Shown here: one piece after another, positions 1-13,322 of the stretch
How the letters are laid out: every line of letters starts with the position of its first letter
How positions within the stretch are numbered: the stretch's first letter is position 1
NCBI GenBank assembly: GCA_030549495.1
Contig: JAUIRK010000014.1
Location: 1,150,501 to 1,214,500 of the forward strand
Reading direction: 5' to 3'
DNA length: 64,000 nucleotides
Source: Nectonema munidae
Taxonomy: Eukaryota; Nematomorpha; Nectonematoida; Nectonematidae
The notes under the pieces: model-generated
Seen by the model: the letters and a program-made list of their open reading frames with translations, nothing else
What the model was told of the DNA's origin: nothing
Database searches by the model: none
Program-made: the position numbers and the translations under genes

Positions 1-1174
1 ATTTCATGAATTCACTAAAATCGCGAGAGATTTTGTGTAATTCCCAGCATTTCATGAAATTACTGGAGCGTTAAGCTAACAAAGCACCAGTGTATTCATG
101 AAATTCATAAGTGAAACTGTCGTACACGAAATTCTCTCAAATTTCCTCAGATTCTTTTAAATTTCTGCTTTCCCAATCTTACTCCAACATATATTGAATT
201 TCAAATTCAAAAAAAAGTTTTTAAGTTGAATAGTATAGCCTATCTTTTTATATTATATAATAAATTAAATATTTGTATTGCAATAACTTATAAAATATCA
301 AAAATTGAATTCAATAATTGCATTGATTAGAAGCCAGTTGATATTTATTTTAGCTTGGCCAAACCAAACTATGCCATCTAATAGAGTAATTTCATTATCA
401 CAGTAGTGATACAATGAATCAAATCACTTTGATGATTTTCGGAAAAAATATTAGTTTCACTTAAAGTTGAAAACATTTTACTTGAAGTTACAAATTGCTA
501 TATATGAATGTGTGTGTTAAATAAATGAATGAGTATACAATTGCTAATTGATATATAAAAACATATATCTTTGCGAAATGATAGACTAAACATATATAAA
601 ATGGAAGAGTAATACTCATATGTATAGTACGCCTCTTCACGGCCTGACTCAGAACTGGTTAAAACCAGTCCTAGTGGTTCAGCTCGGTCTGGCCCCTAAT
701 TTATGTAGTCGGGTCAGATTTCGTGTATAGATATTATAGTTCGATTCGACACAGTTCAAGCTATAGATGGTCTAATCTAGTCTTGCTCTGAATATTATGA
801 GGACCTGACTTATGCGGATCGGATTTTGAACATGTAAAATTAATAATGTACACGCATGATAGATCTACTTTATAAAATAATCAAAGAAAAGGGTATTCAT
901 TCAAAGGTTTACTTTGTGTCTGTTAGGTCCTTAAATTCTTTAGTTCGGTACGATCTGTTCCGTAGATATTATAGTTCGGTTGAAAGTATACACGGTGTAG
1001 TCCAGTTCTGGTCTGAATATTATGAGGACCGTACTTAGAACAGGCCTAGTTATATGTTTAGTAACTACTTGTGTTGCTTGACAAAAATTTGCAGGATCTT
1101 GATTAAAAAAATATAAAACAAGAATTTAATTAATTAAAATATATGTATTTAATTGTTAATTCACTCATTTAAAG
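1..1174. other. A+T-rich sequence upstream of the first visible collagen exon
   Basis: No Gly-X-Y exon or other gene is visible here, so the 5' exons of the collagen gene (including its signal peptide) probably lie left of the window. The first 110 bases carry several copies of a TTCATGAA-type palindromic word. A diverged tandem duplication with a period near 240 bases is visible: about 725-812 and 960-1040 share TAGATATTATAGTTCG and GAATATTATGAGGACC. The 60-codon open frame at 856-1038 lies across this duplication and is not a credible gene. Confidence 0.6.
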
Positions 1175-4100
1175 GGAAGACGCGGTGAACCAGGCAGTCA
1201 AGGAAAAGATGGCAAATCGGGAAATCCCGGAAGAGATGGAAACCCAGGATTTGATGGAAATCCAGGAACCGATGGCAGACCTGGCAAAGATGGATTCCCA
1301 GTATGCTGCTTATCTTTACTGAATAAATATACATATTTAACACGTATCATAAAGTTAGATTGATGTCTTATTTCTTTTCACGTTTAAAAGCATAGAGAGA
1401 GTGTTTAATCAGAATGTTGTATACTACGCAAAAAGTAGTAGTAAGATGAAATCGTACAAGCCAACAATTGACAACTACAATTCAAAAGGTAACGTATAAA
1501 CAATCTTGACTCAAATTCTAATAATTAAAACTAAATAAAAAAAATTTATACACTACAGCTGTCAATTTATTAGAATCGCAGAATAAAATGATCAGAGTTT
1601 AGGCTTCTGTTTATTTGTTTATTGCAACGAGTGTGACAATGATTAATAAATAACATAGATTTATAAGAGGTTTTCAGTTACTGTAGATTTATCTATAACT
1701 CACCTCTACTTTTGATATGGCTTAATTATTTTTACTTCAAAGCTTTGTTCTATTTTTTGTATACTCGTCTTGCCTAACCAGGTGTAAATCATTTAAGTTA
1801 CTCACTACTCACATTCGTGAAATAGCTCTTTTCATTTTATTGTAGTATAAATCATCTCTCTAAAGATTACATTATTATAAAATGTCAAAATTTGCAATTA
1901 ATGGATTCAAGTTGTATATATGAGAAGCACAGGTCGGAAGGATTTTCAAGTGTAAGTAAATATAATTTTTACAAATATTTGCATTAAGGGTATTGATGGA
2001 ACTCCAGGTAGAGATGGCAAACAAGGTTCACTTGGAGAAAAGGGATCTCCTGGATTAGATGGTATTCCTGGAGAAGCAGGGTTTGATGGTATTCCCGGAA
2101 AGCCTGGCCAAGATGGACCTCAAGGACCACCTGGTACACAATATCCTTTAATTAAACCCATATTTACAATATCACTACAATAACATGACATTGAAATTGG
2201 GAAATGTATCAACATTTTGTAACCTAGAAATAAACTATATAATCTAAGATTACATAAGAGAATTACCGAATATAAACATTCGTTTTATGTATTCAAAAAG
2301 AAAAGAGTTATAAAACGAAAAAACTTAAAAGAATGGATAAATCATCTTAGAATTAAAAAGTCAGATGCTTTCAGTTTTAAAATATCATTTGGAAAGGTCT
2401 ATATAAAATGGGAAATTTTAGAGAAAAGATCTGAATTGCATGTATTCTTGAGTATAAAATGAACTAAACAAGTCACTAATGTATATAATATCTTAAAGAT
2501 TTGATAGATAGCCTTTTATATGTATATACTTTTTGTATGTAAATTTATTTTTCTTTTTTTATGCGATCTAACCGTTTTCACTTGGCTCACTAAATAAAAA
2601 AATATAAAAGAACCACAAAATAATATACCATTTTGGGTACAAGGTATTTGACATAGATTTCTAAGTGGCAAATAGTTATTCGCAAATGTGGAAGCAAGGT
2701 CCTATATAATACATGTTTTTGCAAGTTAATGGGCCTTTGTGTTTTTCATCAACACCCCAAGTTGAGCACATTCTAACAAACGAATACGCGATGACAGATT
2801 TTCATATATAAATGCTACATATGTTTGTTAACTCTTATCAATCTAAATACAAAATAAGCTTCGTGTTCGACAACGATTCACCATCCTTAAAAAATAACAT
2901 CGGAATTGTGATTAAGATCTATCACCGCATTGACAACTTCACGGCATGCTTAACACCTACGTTAGTTTATGCAAGGATAAGTCACTGCATCGGATCTCGT
3001 CAATTTGAAGAAAATGGCTTTATTAAAAAATGCGCTACATTTTACATATCTTCTTTACTATTCCTATTTGCATATAAACTTGGCAGCTCTGATTAAGGTT
3101 TTAAGATTGCAAATATCTTAATCTTCACAAATCTATCATTAAATTCTTGATACATTTTATTTATATAGTCGAAACACTTCTTTGACTATTTATCCCTAAC
3201 GATATTTCTTCTTTGATATAATAACAATTTTGTTCAATTATTATGAATAAATTCCAAGATAAAACTAATACTCTTTTCCAATTTAATACAAAAATACGTG
3301 AAAACTTATCCATAAGTTCTACATATAATGAAAAAATGTGTTTATAGTGTTTAACTTTAGTTTCAGTGAGATATTTACAGTATTTGAAACTAGAAAATAG
3401 TTAGTGTCAAAAAACGTATTTTTTCTCATTTTTGCGACACTGTAATATAGCATTCCTTTCGAAAAGCGAATATTTCAAGACACTTTTTCTATATTCTGTA
3501 TCATTTTTCAAAAATTGTATGATCTTTTTGCGTAACTTATCGCAAATATGTACACTATTTTATAAGCATAAAACTTTCGTATTTATTTAGGATCTTCTGG
3601 ATCCCCTGGAAGTGATGGACGACCTGGTCCAAGAGGAGAAAGAGGAGAGAGAGGTGAGCCCGGCGAATCTGGTGAACCAGGAGAGCCTGGAAGAGATGGC
3701 AAGCCTGGAAACACTGGACTCAATGGAAACCCTGGACCAATAGGCCCAACCGGTCCTCGAGGCTCTCCTGGAGAACGTGGAAGTGATGGAATTGATGGAC
3801 AAAAAGTAAACTTTTTCAAGGCACCTATTTCTTTTACTGAGAATGGCGACTCATTTATTCATCGTTTTTTATTAATTTGCCAGTGCACTCTTACTTAGAC
3901 TTTAGTCACTGGAAATTATTGAATAAATTCAAATATGAATCGAATAAAGATGCTTACAAGGATAGAGCATGGCAGCGAGTGGTCAAGCATAATTTGTAAG
4001 GCTATCGAATCATAGGGAAGGAAACTTAAATGAAGTCATTTTAACTGAAAGGTTTCAAAGGAAAAGCCTGGACTGATAACAAATGTTTGTCTTTCCATGA

Positions 4101-7100
4101 GATTATCACTATATTCTTATGCTTGTTGATTAAGATAAGCTTTCATTTTCGCAAACAAAAATTTATATATTTTTCCCTCATAAATGTCATAGTAACCAAC
4201 TGGTATGCTTCAAAAATATCATTAATCACTTGCCAAAGTTGAATGTTAAAAACATATTTCATCTTATACTCAATTGTCTTAGAAAGGCATTGTCCTGAAA
4301 ATGAATGATTTTTCATACCATTAGTATCTGATACCGAATAGTCAGGACGCAAGTCAATTAATTTTTCACTGCTTAGAAATGTGTCTGTATCGATTTGACA
4401 TGATGAAAATATGGAATTAAAATTGTAGATAAATTAAACAATAATTATATGAATATGAGAGAAATGAAACCTGGTCTCAGTATTGTGCGATTCTAGGCTG
4501 AGCATGATAACTTAATGATTTGAATGGAGATCTAATCTGTGTTGACTTGAGCTAGAATATAAATCAAGGATTACATAAAATTGAAATTTCTTTAAAAGGG
4601 CAAACCTGGTGAAGCTGGTGCTGATGGAGAAAACGGAAATCCAGGAAATCAAGGTGCTCCTGGAACTAGAGGTATCCCTGGAAAGCCCGGAAAATGTGTT
4701 GGAAGATGTAATGTTGAATTCCAAACACTTGGTAACCTTTTTATCTTCTTTACGCCTTTTAAATTACAAATTTTACTCAAGGCGGCCGTTAAAACAGAAA
4801 CTCATACTAAGATTGTAATATAATTCGCATAAATAAAGTCTAGCTTTGGATTGGATAAGAAAATCCCCATAAACAAATAAAAATGAGATAAGAGACGGTT
4901 GAGAAAGGCGAAATCAAGAAAAAGAAAAGTTTTTAGAAATAAACACACAAATTTAGCAGAAAATAGGTATAAAGAGTTAATCAGGGCTGCGGGGAGATTT
5001 TAAAGGGGCAGAATCTAATCAAATTTAGGAGTCAAATTTTTATAAGTTTTAAGTACTTTAAAATGGAAAAAAAGTTAAAATTTTGTAAGTTTATGGAGTA
5101 GGGCTTCTTCAGTTCAAAGCGAAAGTAATTTTTAGATTTTTTTATATAAACAATATAAGGTATAAATACTTAGATCTCAACCAGCCCACCCACCTCAAAT
5201 CATAATTTTTTTTAATATAAATCCATTAATGGCATGTATGTATAAATAATAAATAGCTGAAACAGTTAAGGATCTTTGGTCCAAACAATATACTTCTCAT
5301 AAAACGTGAAATTTCAGTTAAATAAGATCTCCATTCTTCATATCATTGATTAAGACTTAGCTGCTGGATCCGCTTACGTGCATTGGGGAAGCAAGACGTG
5401 CAGCCAATCAGAAACCGCTGCAAGCATTGTTTACTCCGGCTACATCGCTGGCGGCCATTTGTCAGACAATGTTCCCGGAGGTGGACACAACTACTTGTGC
5501 TTGCCAGAAAGTCCAAGCATTTCACAGTAATTTTTCTTTCATTCTCTTTTTTTAAATCAAACTTTAACAACTGACAACATTCAACGTAGAGCTTATGACC
5601 TTCATTTGGGTTAAACTTCACGCTAAATTTTTACAAAACTAAATGATAACACATTTCATCTGCAAGAAGATTCGAACTGAGATTTACATTGATCTCTAGC
5701 GAATAGATAGACCAATATCATCTTATATATAATATATTTAGATAGTATTTAGAAATGTATATGATAGACTTTATGATCTAAGCGTGTGGTGTAATGCTTT
5801 TTAGCGGAATGTAGTGTTCGAAATATTAAGCATGGTTTTTAGGATTACAGAAATATATTTTATCTTTCACAAGAACATGATATATATTCTATACAAACCT
5901 CACAGCTATAAATTCAAATATCTTTTAAATTTCTCTATATAATATGAAATTACTTGACTCGCACCAAGGCTTTTCAATTTGCCAACTCCTAAATACCTTT
6001 GCTTAGCAGTGTTTGCTCATTTAAATGTTTGTTGTAAGGTAAATGGGAAGAGCTCAAGAGTTGTTGGCCAAGTAGAGTGAAACGAGCAAAATAGAATTAT
6101 TTATTTTTGAGGAATGCATCTATATTTGATAAAATTATGTTTAATACAATTTTCACTAACTGCTCAATTATACTGACTCAAGTAAAAAAGGTGGGTGTTG
6201 AACAGCAGCGATTTACGAACACGAAGCGATGCCAAAATGAGAAAAAGGTATGTAAGAGGAATTTCATTTATTTTTCATAGAGGAATCACAGGCTTTTCAC
6301 AAGGAGTGAATGGACAAGGAACAGCCACAATATTTGGAGCCGTGTACTACACCGATGGCCAAGAAGCCATTTTGCAAGAAAGAGCTACTTTGATCAATAG
6401 ACATCTCGCTGTCTGTGCTATTTGCTACACGCAACAAAAGTCAACTCACCACATGATTCCCGGAATGACTTCTTGTCCCAGAAGTATCCATTATTCCTTT
6501 CTTTTATTTAACCTTTTATTTATAAAAACTAAATTCCATTTTTATTTCCTTTTGACTTCTGTTTCTTCTTCCATTTTTACTTTTATTTTTAATGGATTAT
6601 ATTAAAACTTTATATTATATAACATTTTTATATAGGAGCTAGATAAATATTCTATATGAACTGACTTATGAATGTAATAAACTAGTTAATGCAAACATCA
6701 ATGAACTTAAACAACTAACTCTTAATGAACTAATAAGAATTTTGCCTTTTTTGCATTCAATTTTACTCCTCTAAAAATTACATAAAATAAGTTAAAAAAG
6801 TTTGTGCTAAAATTGGGATATAGAAGGGAAGTATAAAATAATAAATATTTAGGTGAACATATGTTCCAGGATAACGCTTTTCAGAAAACTTACCAAAAAA
6901 TATAAAATATAATGCATTTCTTTATTTAAAACTCTAACATTCTCAATCACTACTAACACATATTATTCATATTATTTTCATTAATAACTTTTATCCGTAA
7001 AAAGTTGATCGATTTTTGAATATCTTATTTTAATACAAATTTTTTAATGATAATTAATTGCATTTTTAATCGCCAACCTACTAAAACTAAAAAGCTATTT

Positions 7101-7584
7101 TTAAATTTTGACATGTGTTCCATTTTCAAATTCTAATTATTCAGATAATTCAATATTACAAAACTATTAATGTGTTTTAGCTTAAAAGAAAGGCATTTTA
7201 TGCTCCTGAAACCGAATTATTCAATATCTTGAAAATTTTAGTAACTGTCCGAAACTTTAAAACCAAATAACTCAATTTTACTATAGCTAATCTCGTTCAA
7301 ATATTACCTGTTTGCAGAAAGAATATGCTATTTAATTTGCTTTTGTACATTTAGACTCCGCTCTTGAATACAGTGGCTACATAATGGCTCTGAACAACGA
7401 ATTCTCTCGTTCGGAATACATATGCGTTGACAAATGGGCCGATTTCTTCCATGACCACAACGCCGTCAAAGGATCACAAGCGGATGGAAGTGGCCTATAC
7501 ATCGTTGAGACGAAGTGTGGCGGTCTACCTTGCTCCGTCTATCCAGATGGTAGAGAATTGAGCTGTGTTGTGTGTGCTCACTAA
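1175..7584 (+). CDS. Short-chain collagen C4-like protein, 3' part (7 exons, 5' incomplete)
   Basis: Exons are 1175-1300, 1989-2133, 3591-3805, 4599-4731, 5361-5526, 6281-6483 and 7355-7584. All have AG/GT borders and compatible phases, giving 405 residues before TAA. The first four exons encode 64 uninterrupted Gly-X-Y triplets, a secreted triple helix, rich in GEP, GRD and GKP. The fourth exon ends the helix at GKCVGRCN. The last three form a cysteine-rich domain with [40 protein letters not shown] and [10 protein letters not shown]. These are hallmarks of the sponge-type short-chain collagen C4 family, whose C-terminal domain is related to collagen IV NC1. The family is known from sponges, cnidarians, molluscs and some arthropods. 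The likely role is extracellular matrix assembly, with the C domain nucleating trimers. Signal peptide and N-terminus are not in view. Family assignment is firm; exact function is inferred. Confidence 0.88.
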
Positions 7585-7706
7585 AATGCACTTCTCCTTT
7601 CATCGTAACCAACTTAATCAAGCTAACTCAACATAATTTTCATGCACAAAACTATTAATTCACGCAAAATAATATAATATACAATAGACCATTTTATAAA
7701 TTTTTT

Positions 7707-7712
7707 AATAAA
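7707..7712 (+). terminator. Poly(A) signal of the collagen gene
   Basis: AATAAA lies 123 bases after the TAA stop of the collagen gene, in an A+T-rich 3' UTR. It is the best-placed hexamer for this transcript. Confidence 0.5.
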
Positions 7713-9289
7713 ATTTGCATATTTTATGCGTATATCATGGTGGACACTTCTGGCTGATGTGAATGAGGGTCACGTGTCCGTTTTTATGCATTGTTAAGAG
7801 TGGCCCTTATTCATTCAACTATGTACATAAAATATATACACATTTATTAAAATTTCAGTCGATTGGTGATTACATTATTTTTTAATCACATATTAAATAC
7901 TTAGCAGCATTGAGAGCATAACGTATCCAAAAACATTTTTTTAACTGATGCTTTATCCAAAACATTTTTGTAAAAATACAGATATAGTTTAAATACTTTC
8001 GAAAATATAATTTGTTATACAATTTAGAAAGTGTTAGATAAAAAAGAAATGTTCAAATTCATTAAAAGAAAGGAAAAATCTTTTCATTATCGAACATATT
8101 GGAAATAAAAAGGTGATATACAGATGATTTGGGTGAGTTTCGTATTTTAGCTGAGTCTAAAATACCTGCTCGCTATCTCAACATTTTGAATGGGATATTG
8201 AGATTCCTGTTTTAAAATGGAATGAATTTACATACATGAATCTATATATTAAAAAGAAGAGTATTTAAAATGAATTATGAAATTTCTTTCCTAAAAACTT
8301 TATCAAGAAAAGCAGGTGAGATATTCAGACTGGGAAAAGAAAAGATTTAAAATTAGTATGTCAAACAAATTTTTTATAGGTTAGATTGTTGTTTACTAAG
8401 GAAAAAACATCCATATTATATAATATGTAAGATTATTAAGCTGTTTAAATTATTTGCAAAATACTACTTTTTGTTAATCTTTTGAAATAAAAAAAAAGTA
8501 ATGCCAACTTACTTATAAATAAATAACTTTCAGGGCAAAAATTCTTTTTGAGTAGAGTGGGAAGTCTCAAGATTGATATTTAAACAGTTGCCAAAGTCTT
8601 TCTTTTCATAGATGTGCAATGATAAAACACTTTTATCCAAGATGATTTAAATTTATGGAAAAAAGAAAGGTATTATCGAGTGATATAAAAATTAGCAATA
8701 CTTTCAGAGAAAATTTCAAAAAAATCTTTTATTAGAAGGAAAATTTCCCGAAGATATTACAAAACAGTTTGATTTTGAACAAACTGAAATCATTTTCAAA
8801 ATATTGAAAATATATGACCTTCGCAAGACACACATGGGCTTTTTACTCCAATCAATCTTTTTAATGGCATTTTTGTTGTTAAAACAAATATATAACATAC
8901 CAAAAAAATAGTACGTAAATTATCGTTATTCTATGTAGATATAAGTCGGTGCCATTATTAAAATAAATTACGCATTAGCGACTTCAATTTTTTGTGGTTT
9001 TTTATGACAACAAAAAAAATTTCAAATTTTTTGGAATTTAAAATTATAAAAAAAACTTGAAAGAAAGTTCCTTCATCACAAGTAGAAATCCATTCATTTT
9101 AACTATCAAAATAATCTTTGAATATTATAAAAAAAATTATATTAAATAAATTTTAACGCCATCTATATTAAAAAAACTTTTCACTGGAAGACATTCTTTT
9201 TACTCCAGTCAAGATATCAATGTATTTTTTAGATAAAGTTAAATGCAGAGCATAATGGAAATAGCATGTAATTTATTACTCTTATAAGA
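7713..9289. other. Intergenic A+T-rich stretch with nothing recognised
   Basis: Only short open frames without recognisable domains are present on either strand, such as 8716-8898 on the minus strand. No terminal repeats or RNA genes were seen. Confidence 0.5.
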
Positions 9290-9297
9290 GTCATAAC

Positions 9298-9788
9298 TAG
9301 GGGTTGCGCCCCGAAGACTTTTTTCCCTCCCCTGGGAGCGGAGACCCTGAAGTAAATTTTTTCTCACCCCGAAGAAAAAAAATATATTTTTTTTATCAAG
9401 AACACTAAAATTTTGAAATGATTTATTCAAAATTGTTCAAATAATAAAATTTTAAAAACAATAATCCCCAGAGAGTCTGTTTTATTTACAATTTGAATCA
9501 CGATGAATTATAAATAATACACATAGCTTTGAAATACACATACATAATATATAAATACCACCACATATGAATTGTTTACAAGTTGAATCATGAATTATAA
9601 ATAATACATATAGCTTTGAAATGCACATAATACATAAATACCACTATATTATCCATCAATAATGTAAAAATGTGATTATAACTGTGAATTTAATCTTGTA
9701 TTTTTTCCCGGAGGAAAAAAGAGATTTTCCCCTAGCAGCTGGGAGGCTTTTTTTCACTTTTTCCCGGGGAGACGGGGACGGGGTCCTA
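9298..9788. mobile_element. 491-bp hAT-type MITE with 8-bp target-site duplication
   Basis: The element starts TAGGGGTTGCGCCCCG and ends CGGGGACGGGGTCCTA, an imperfect terminal inverted repeat of about 16 bases. It is flanked by the identical octamer GTCATAAC at 9290-9297 and 9789-9796. An 8-bp duplication is the signature of hAT transposases. The G+C-rich ends contrast sharply with the A+T-rich core. The core holds a tandem duplication of about 80 bases (9486-9568 and 9576-9650, both with GAATTATAAATAATACA and ATAGCTTTGAAAT). There is no coding capacity, so it must have been moved in trans. Confidence 0.7.
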
Positions 9789-10179
9789 GTCATAACTTGA
9801 TTTAACCATAAAATACATAATCATGTTTAATATTTTGTGGTTTTCTAAAGTGACAAAAAGTTTATTTTTCAAAAAAAAATTTCATCTGAAAATAATTTAC
9901 AGAGGATTTTCAAACCAAAAAACCTAAAAATTCATTCCAGAAATATTACATCCGCTTTATCAAAAGTGTGCAAAAGTCAAAATAAAATTTAACGTCAACT
10001 ACAAAAAAAAGAACAATAGAAAATGAAAATTTTAATCCATAAAAAAATTTATTACATGAATGATCAAAAGTATTACAAAAAATCTCATAAGAAATTTGAA
10101 AATAAGCATAACATTACAGTGATTATGTTTGATACAAATTGTGTAAACAGTAAAAAAGCAAAATTGCAAATTAGAATGA

Positions 10180-11620
10180 CAATAAAAGCAGACAGATATG
10201 GCATGTTTTTTGCCCATAAATTTCCTACATTTAGAACACCTCCTAGTGCCTCTTGTTCTAGGTCTACATTCCAAAATTGAGCAGTATCCTCTTGAAGAAC
10301 TGCTCTCTGATGCTGACAATTCTGGAGCAAACCCATAGTAAAAAAGAAGACTTTTGATAGGCCTTGAAATCTGACAAATTTTAGCGCGAATGCTCATAGA
10401 ATTAAAACAAAGCTTTTGTGATAAAATTTTTAAAAAACTTTTCTACCTCCTTTCTGTATAGGTACAGCATCGCAAGGACAGTTGTGCTTATAAATAACCC
10501 ATGAATTGTAGGCACCTATATCCATTTGAAAATACCGCAACTGTCCATCTCCTACTAGGTTTATAACTAGTGAAGTCCCTTGACATTCAATTAAAACAAC
10601 CAACCCTGCTTTTGTGTTTATTATATAAAATCAAGCTTTTGGGTTTTTTATGTGCTGTGATAAAAACATCTCTATTATGCTGCAATGACAGAACATAAAC
10701 CGCTTTGAAGTTTTTCCTGGCGTGCCTTTCTGGTATATAAACTGAAAGTGAACAGCTGCTTGAGTAAATAGTTTTACTTTCAGTTTCATTCAAATTTAGT
10801 GTGCGTAAATAATTTGGCTTTAAAATTTGGGGAACAGAGCAGCGTATTGGGTTTATTGTTCCACAAATTGTTAAATTTTGGTAAAGCGCCCACTCAGCTA
10901 AAGCATGGGACGTAAAAAACCTAACTAAAAAGATGCCACAACCAACTGGCAGACACTGCTTTCTATCAAGCGTTTACTCATTCCTAATCTTGAAAAAAAA
11001 ATTGTCTAACAATTTAGATGATAAATTTTGATGCCATAATGCTCAGGCTTCTTGGGATCATAAATTTTCAATGAACAGCCACACCGAAATTTGACTAGTT
11101 GCTCATCAATGGTGACTGCATCAAGTGGGGTCCAATATTTGTGACATTTGTTAAAAAATGTTGTCATGAATATACCTTACTGATGATATTCACAAAGGAT
11201 TTCTACAAATCGTATCATAAAATCGTATGAATACTTTTATGTATTGAAACATTCTCCTTCCGAGTGCAGGGCGCAAAAAAGGATCGCCATTTTTTGAAAA
11301 AAGAACTTTAGTGGAAATTCTTTGATCTTTTGCTTGTCCTAGAAAAGGTAGACATCCAAAGTAAGCAAGTATATCGCTTACAACAAATTTTTTGTGACAA
11401 ACTTTTAAATCTTGCCACTTTGGCCTTTGTTGGGTAATCTTCACCTTGAAAAATATCAGAAGCATTTGATTCAGAAGTTGATATATAGACTTCACTTTCT
11501 TCGGAGAAGCTAGACGTGAGAGTAGACGATGAAAATTCCATTAGAATAGAAGGAAAACAAAAAATGTTTGAAGAGTAAAAAAAGAGCAAATGAAGAGAAT
11601 TAGTTATGCTGAACACTGAA
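10180..11620 (-). mobile_element. Decayed piggyBac transposase (PGBD-like relic)
   Basis: Minus-strand fragments appear in the right order for a piggyBac transposase. Near 11190-11495 is an N-terminal/core piece (DILAYFGCLPFLGQ, LFSKNGDPFLRPALGRRMFQ). At about 11000-11150 is the first catalytic block (LDAVTIDEQLVKFRCGCS, PEHYGIKIYHL). At 10587-10793 is KPKSLILYNKHKSRVG, matching the family block KPEIILYYNKTKGGVD, where the third catalytic Asp is no longer readable. Near 10180-10300 is the terminal cysteine-rich segment (GTRRCSKCRKFMGKKHA, CFYC). The reading frame shifts several times and stops interrupt it, so it is inactive. No convincing TTAA-flanked ends were found. It lies between the collagen gene and NPLOC4. 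Confidence 0.8.
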
Positions 11621-11639
11621 TTTTCCAGTTAGAAAAATG

Positions 11640-13290
11640 CAAACTTTGCGTAATCAGCACGTTTATGGTGACAAAATGATCAATAAACGGAGAAGAATGA
11701 ACTCGAAGCGAGTGAGAAATGTATATTATAAAAGTATTTCATAGATAAGATGAAAGTCGATTCCAATAAAATGTAAACAATATGTACGTAATGTGGTAAC
11801 ATATGATCACAGTATTTCAGGCAAAATGGCGCGATGAAACTAATACAAGATAAGTAAATCGATTATAACCAATAGTGAAATACATATATATAAAAAAAAC
11901 AAAAGCCTATGAATGAACATAATATATCAAGTGGGAGAAAACATAGTTTTGAATAATATGTGGATTCCAATAAATGGATCATTCGAACTTAAGAGTGTCA
12001 AAATCTTAACCCTGCATCCCAACTCCTAAATTATCAACCGAAAGTTAAAAATGCTATATTTTGGTTTTTTCACTTTGAAAAAGTCAGGATAAATTATTTA
12101 CAAGTTTATTTAAGGTTATCTAGCTATTTTTGCAAGAAATAACATAATGGAGCTATAGGCTTTTTCCTCCATCAGCGTGTCCTCCCTGTAGGTACAATTT
12201 AGTGTGTCCTGCGAAGGTAAATTACACGATAAAGATATTCAAGGAAAGTTTACAAAAAAACATTAACATGATTTGAAATAATAAAAATGGCGTATGAAAT
12301 TTTAAAGAATATCTTATCTATTATGTTGTGATTATGATAATTGACAAAAAATTCCAAATCTTAAAAAATTATGCTTTTTTTGTCTATAAGTAAATTTTCC
12401 TAAACTAAACTGGAATTTAAAAGAAGTTTAAATGAAGAAAAATAGTTGTTAAAATTGTAGGAATTTACACTTTAATTATGGATTAATCCTATGAAAATAT
12501 AATTTATCTTGATCATATTTTATATTGAAAAAAATTATGTGTAAAATCTTCTAAACCTTGTGAGGTTGGACAGGAGACACAACCCCTCAGAATTTTTAGA
12601 CACTATCTACCAAAATCATAAAAGTATAAAGACGTGAAACAACCCCTCATAACGTTTACCCACTCTAACCCAATTTATACCTTCATTTATGTTTGTTTAT
12701 CATTTGATATATATATAAGAGAGACAACTTCGTTTAAATTTTATAGGGAAATTTGTTCTGTCTTTGATTTTGATATAAATAAAAGGGGAGACATGCTTAC
12801 ATTTTATGTGGTATTATATCGATTAATTTCTGTGTCGGTATTAAATCGATGTTAGAGAAGAAGAAATTAGTGCTTTGAATATTTTATTATCAAGAATTTA
12901 ATCTCATTTTGGAAAATTGAAACTTTTTCTTTCTGTTGGCTCATGCAACTAAAAAGAAATGGATCATACGTTGCATGTAATAAATTCAAAACGAAGTACA
13001 AGGGAACAGTTGTTGTGGTTTTGGCTATAAATTGGAGGAGCCAACAAAAAGAAGATATAAGAAAGGGTTCTCATAAGAGCTTGGTATAAGTTTTTTTATC
13101 ACTCCAGTAGAAGCCCCATTTTTTCTTCGAATGCACCGAGCTCTTTTTTTCCTCTATAATATGTTAATAAATTGGGTTACAAAATTATAGTTTTCACACT
13201 TCAAAATATAAAAATAAAAATATTGAAAATCAATTTCAATAATATTCTGATAGAATTTCATTTTTAAGAGAATTAATATTCACGAATAAA
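11640..13290. other. A+T-rich intergenic sequence 3' of NPLOC4
   Basis: No gene or defined repeat is recognised. The 73-codon open frame at 12634-12855 has no domain signature and ordinary A+T-rich composition. A TTAACCCTGCATCCC word at 12006 resembles a piggyBac terminus but has no visible partner. Confidence 0.45.
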
Positions 13291-13296
13291 TTTATT
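13291..13296 (-). terminator. Possible poly(A) signal of NPLOC4
   Basis: TTTATT on + (AATAAA on -) lies 27 bases past the NPLOC4 stop codon. This is close to the stop but workable. Further A+T-rich hexamer variants lie downstream. Confidence 0.35.
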
Positions 13297-13322
13297 AAAT
13301 AGTTTTAAAAACACAAGATATT

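Noticed and set aside
2812-3096. 94-codon open frame in a collagen intron
   Set aside because: No domain, no splice sites that would fit the Gly-X-Y register, and no supporting context.
3583-3819. Proline/glycine-rich minus-strand open frames opposite the collagen exon
   Set aside because: They are antisense reflections of Gly-X-Y coding.
6195-6280. Upstream part of the open frame leading into collagen exon 6281-6483
   Set aside because: It lies before a clean acceptor (TTTTTCATAG) and does not match the family; it is intron.
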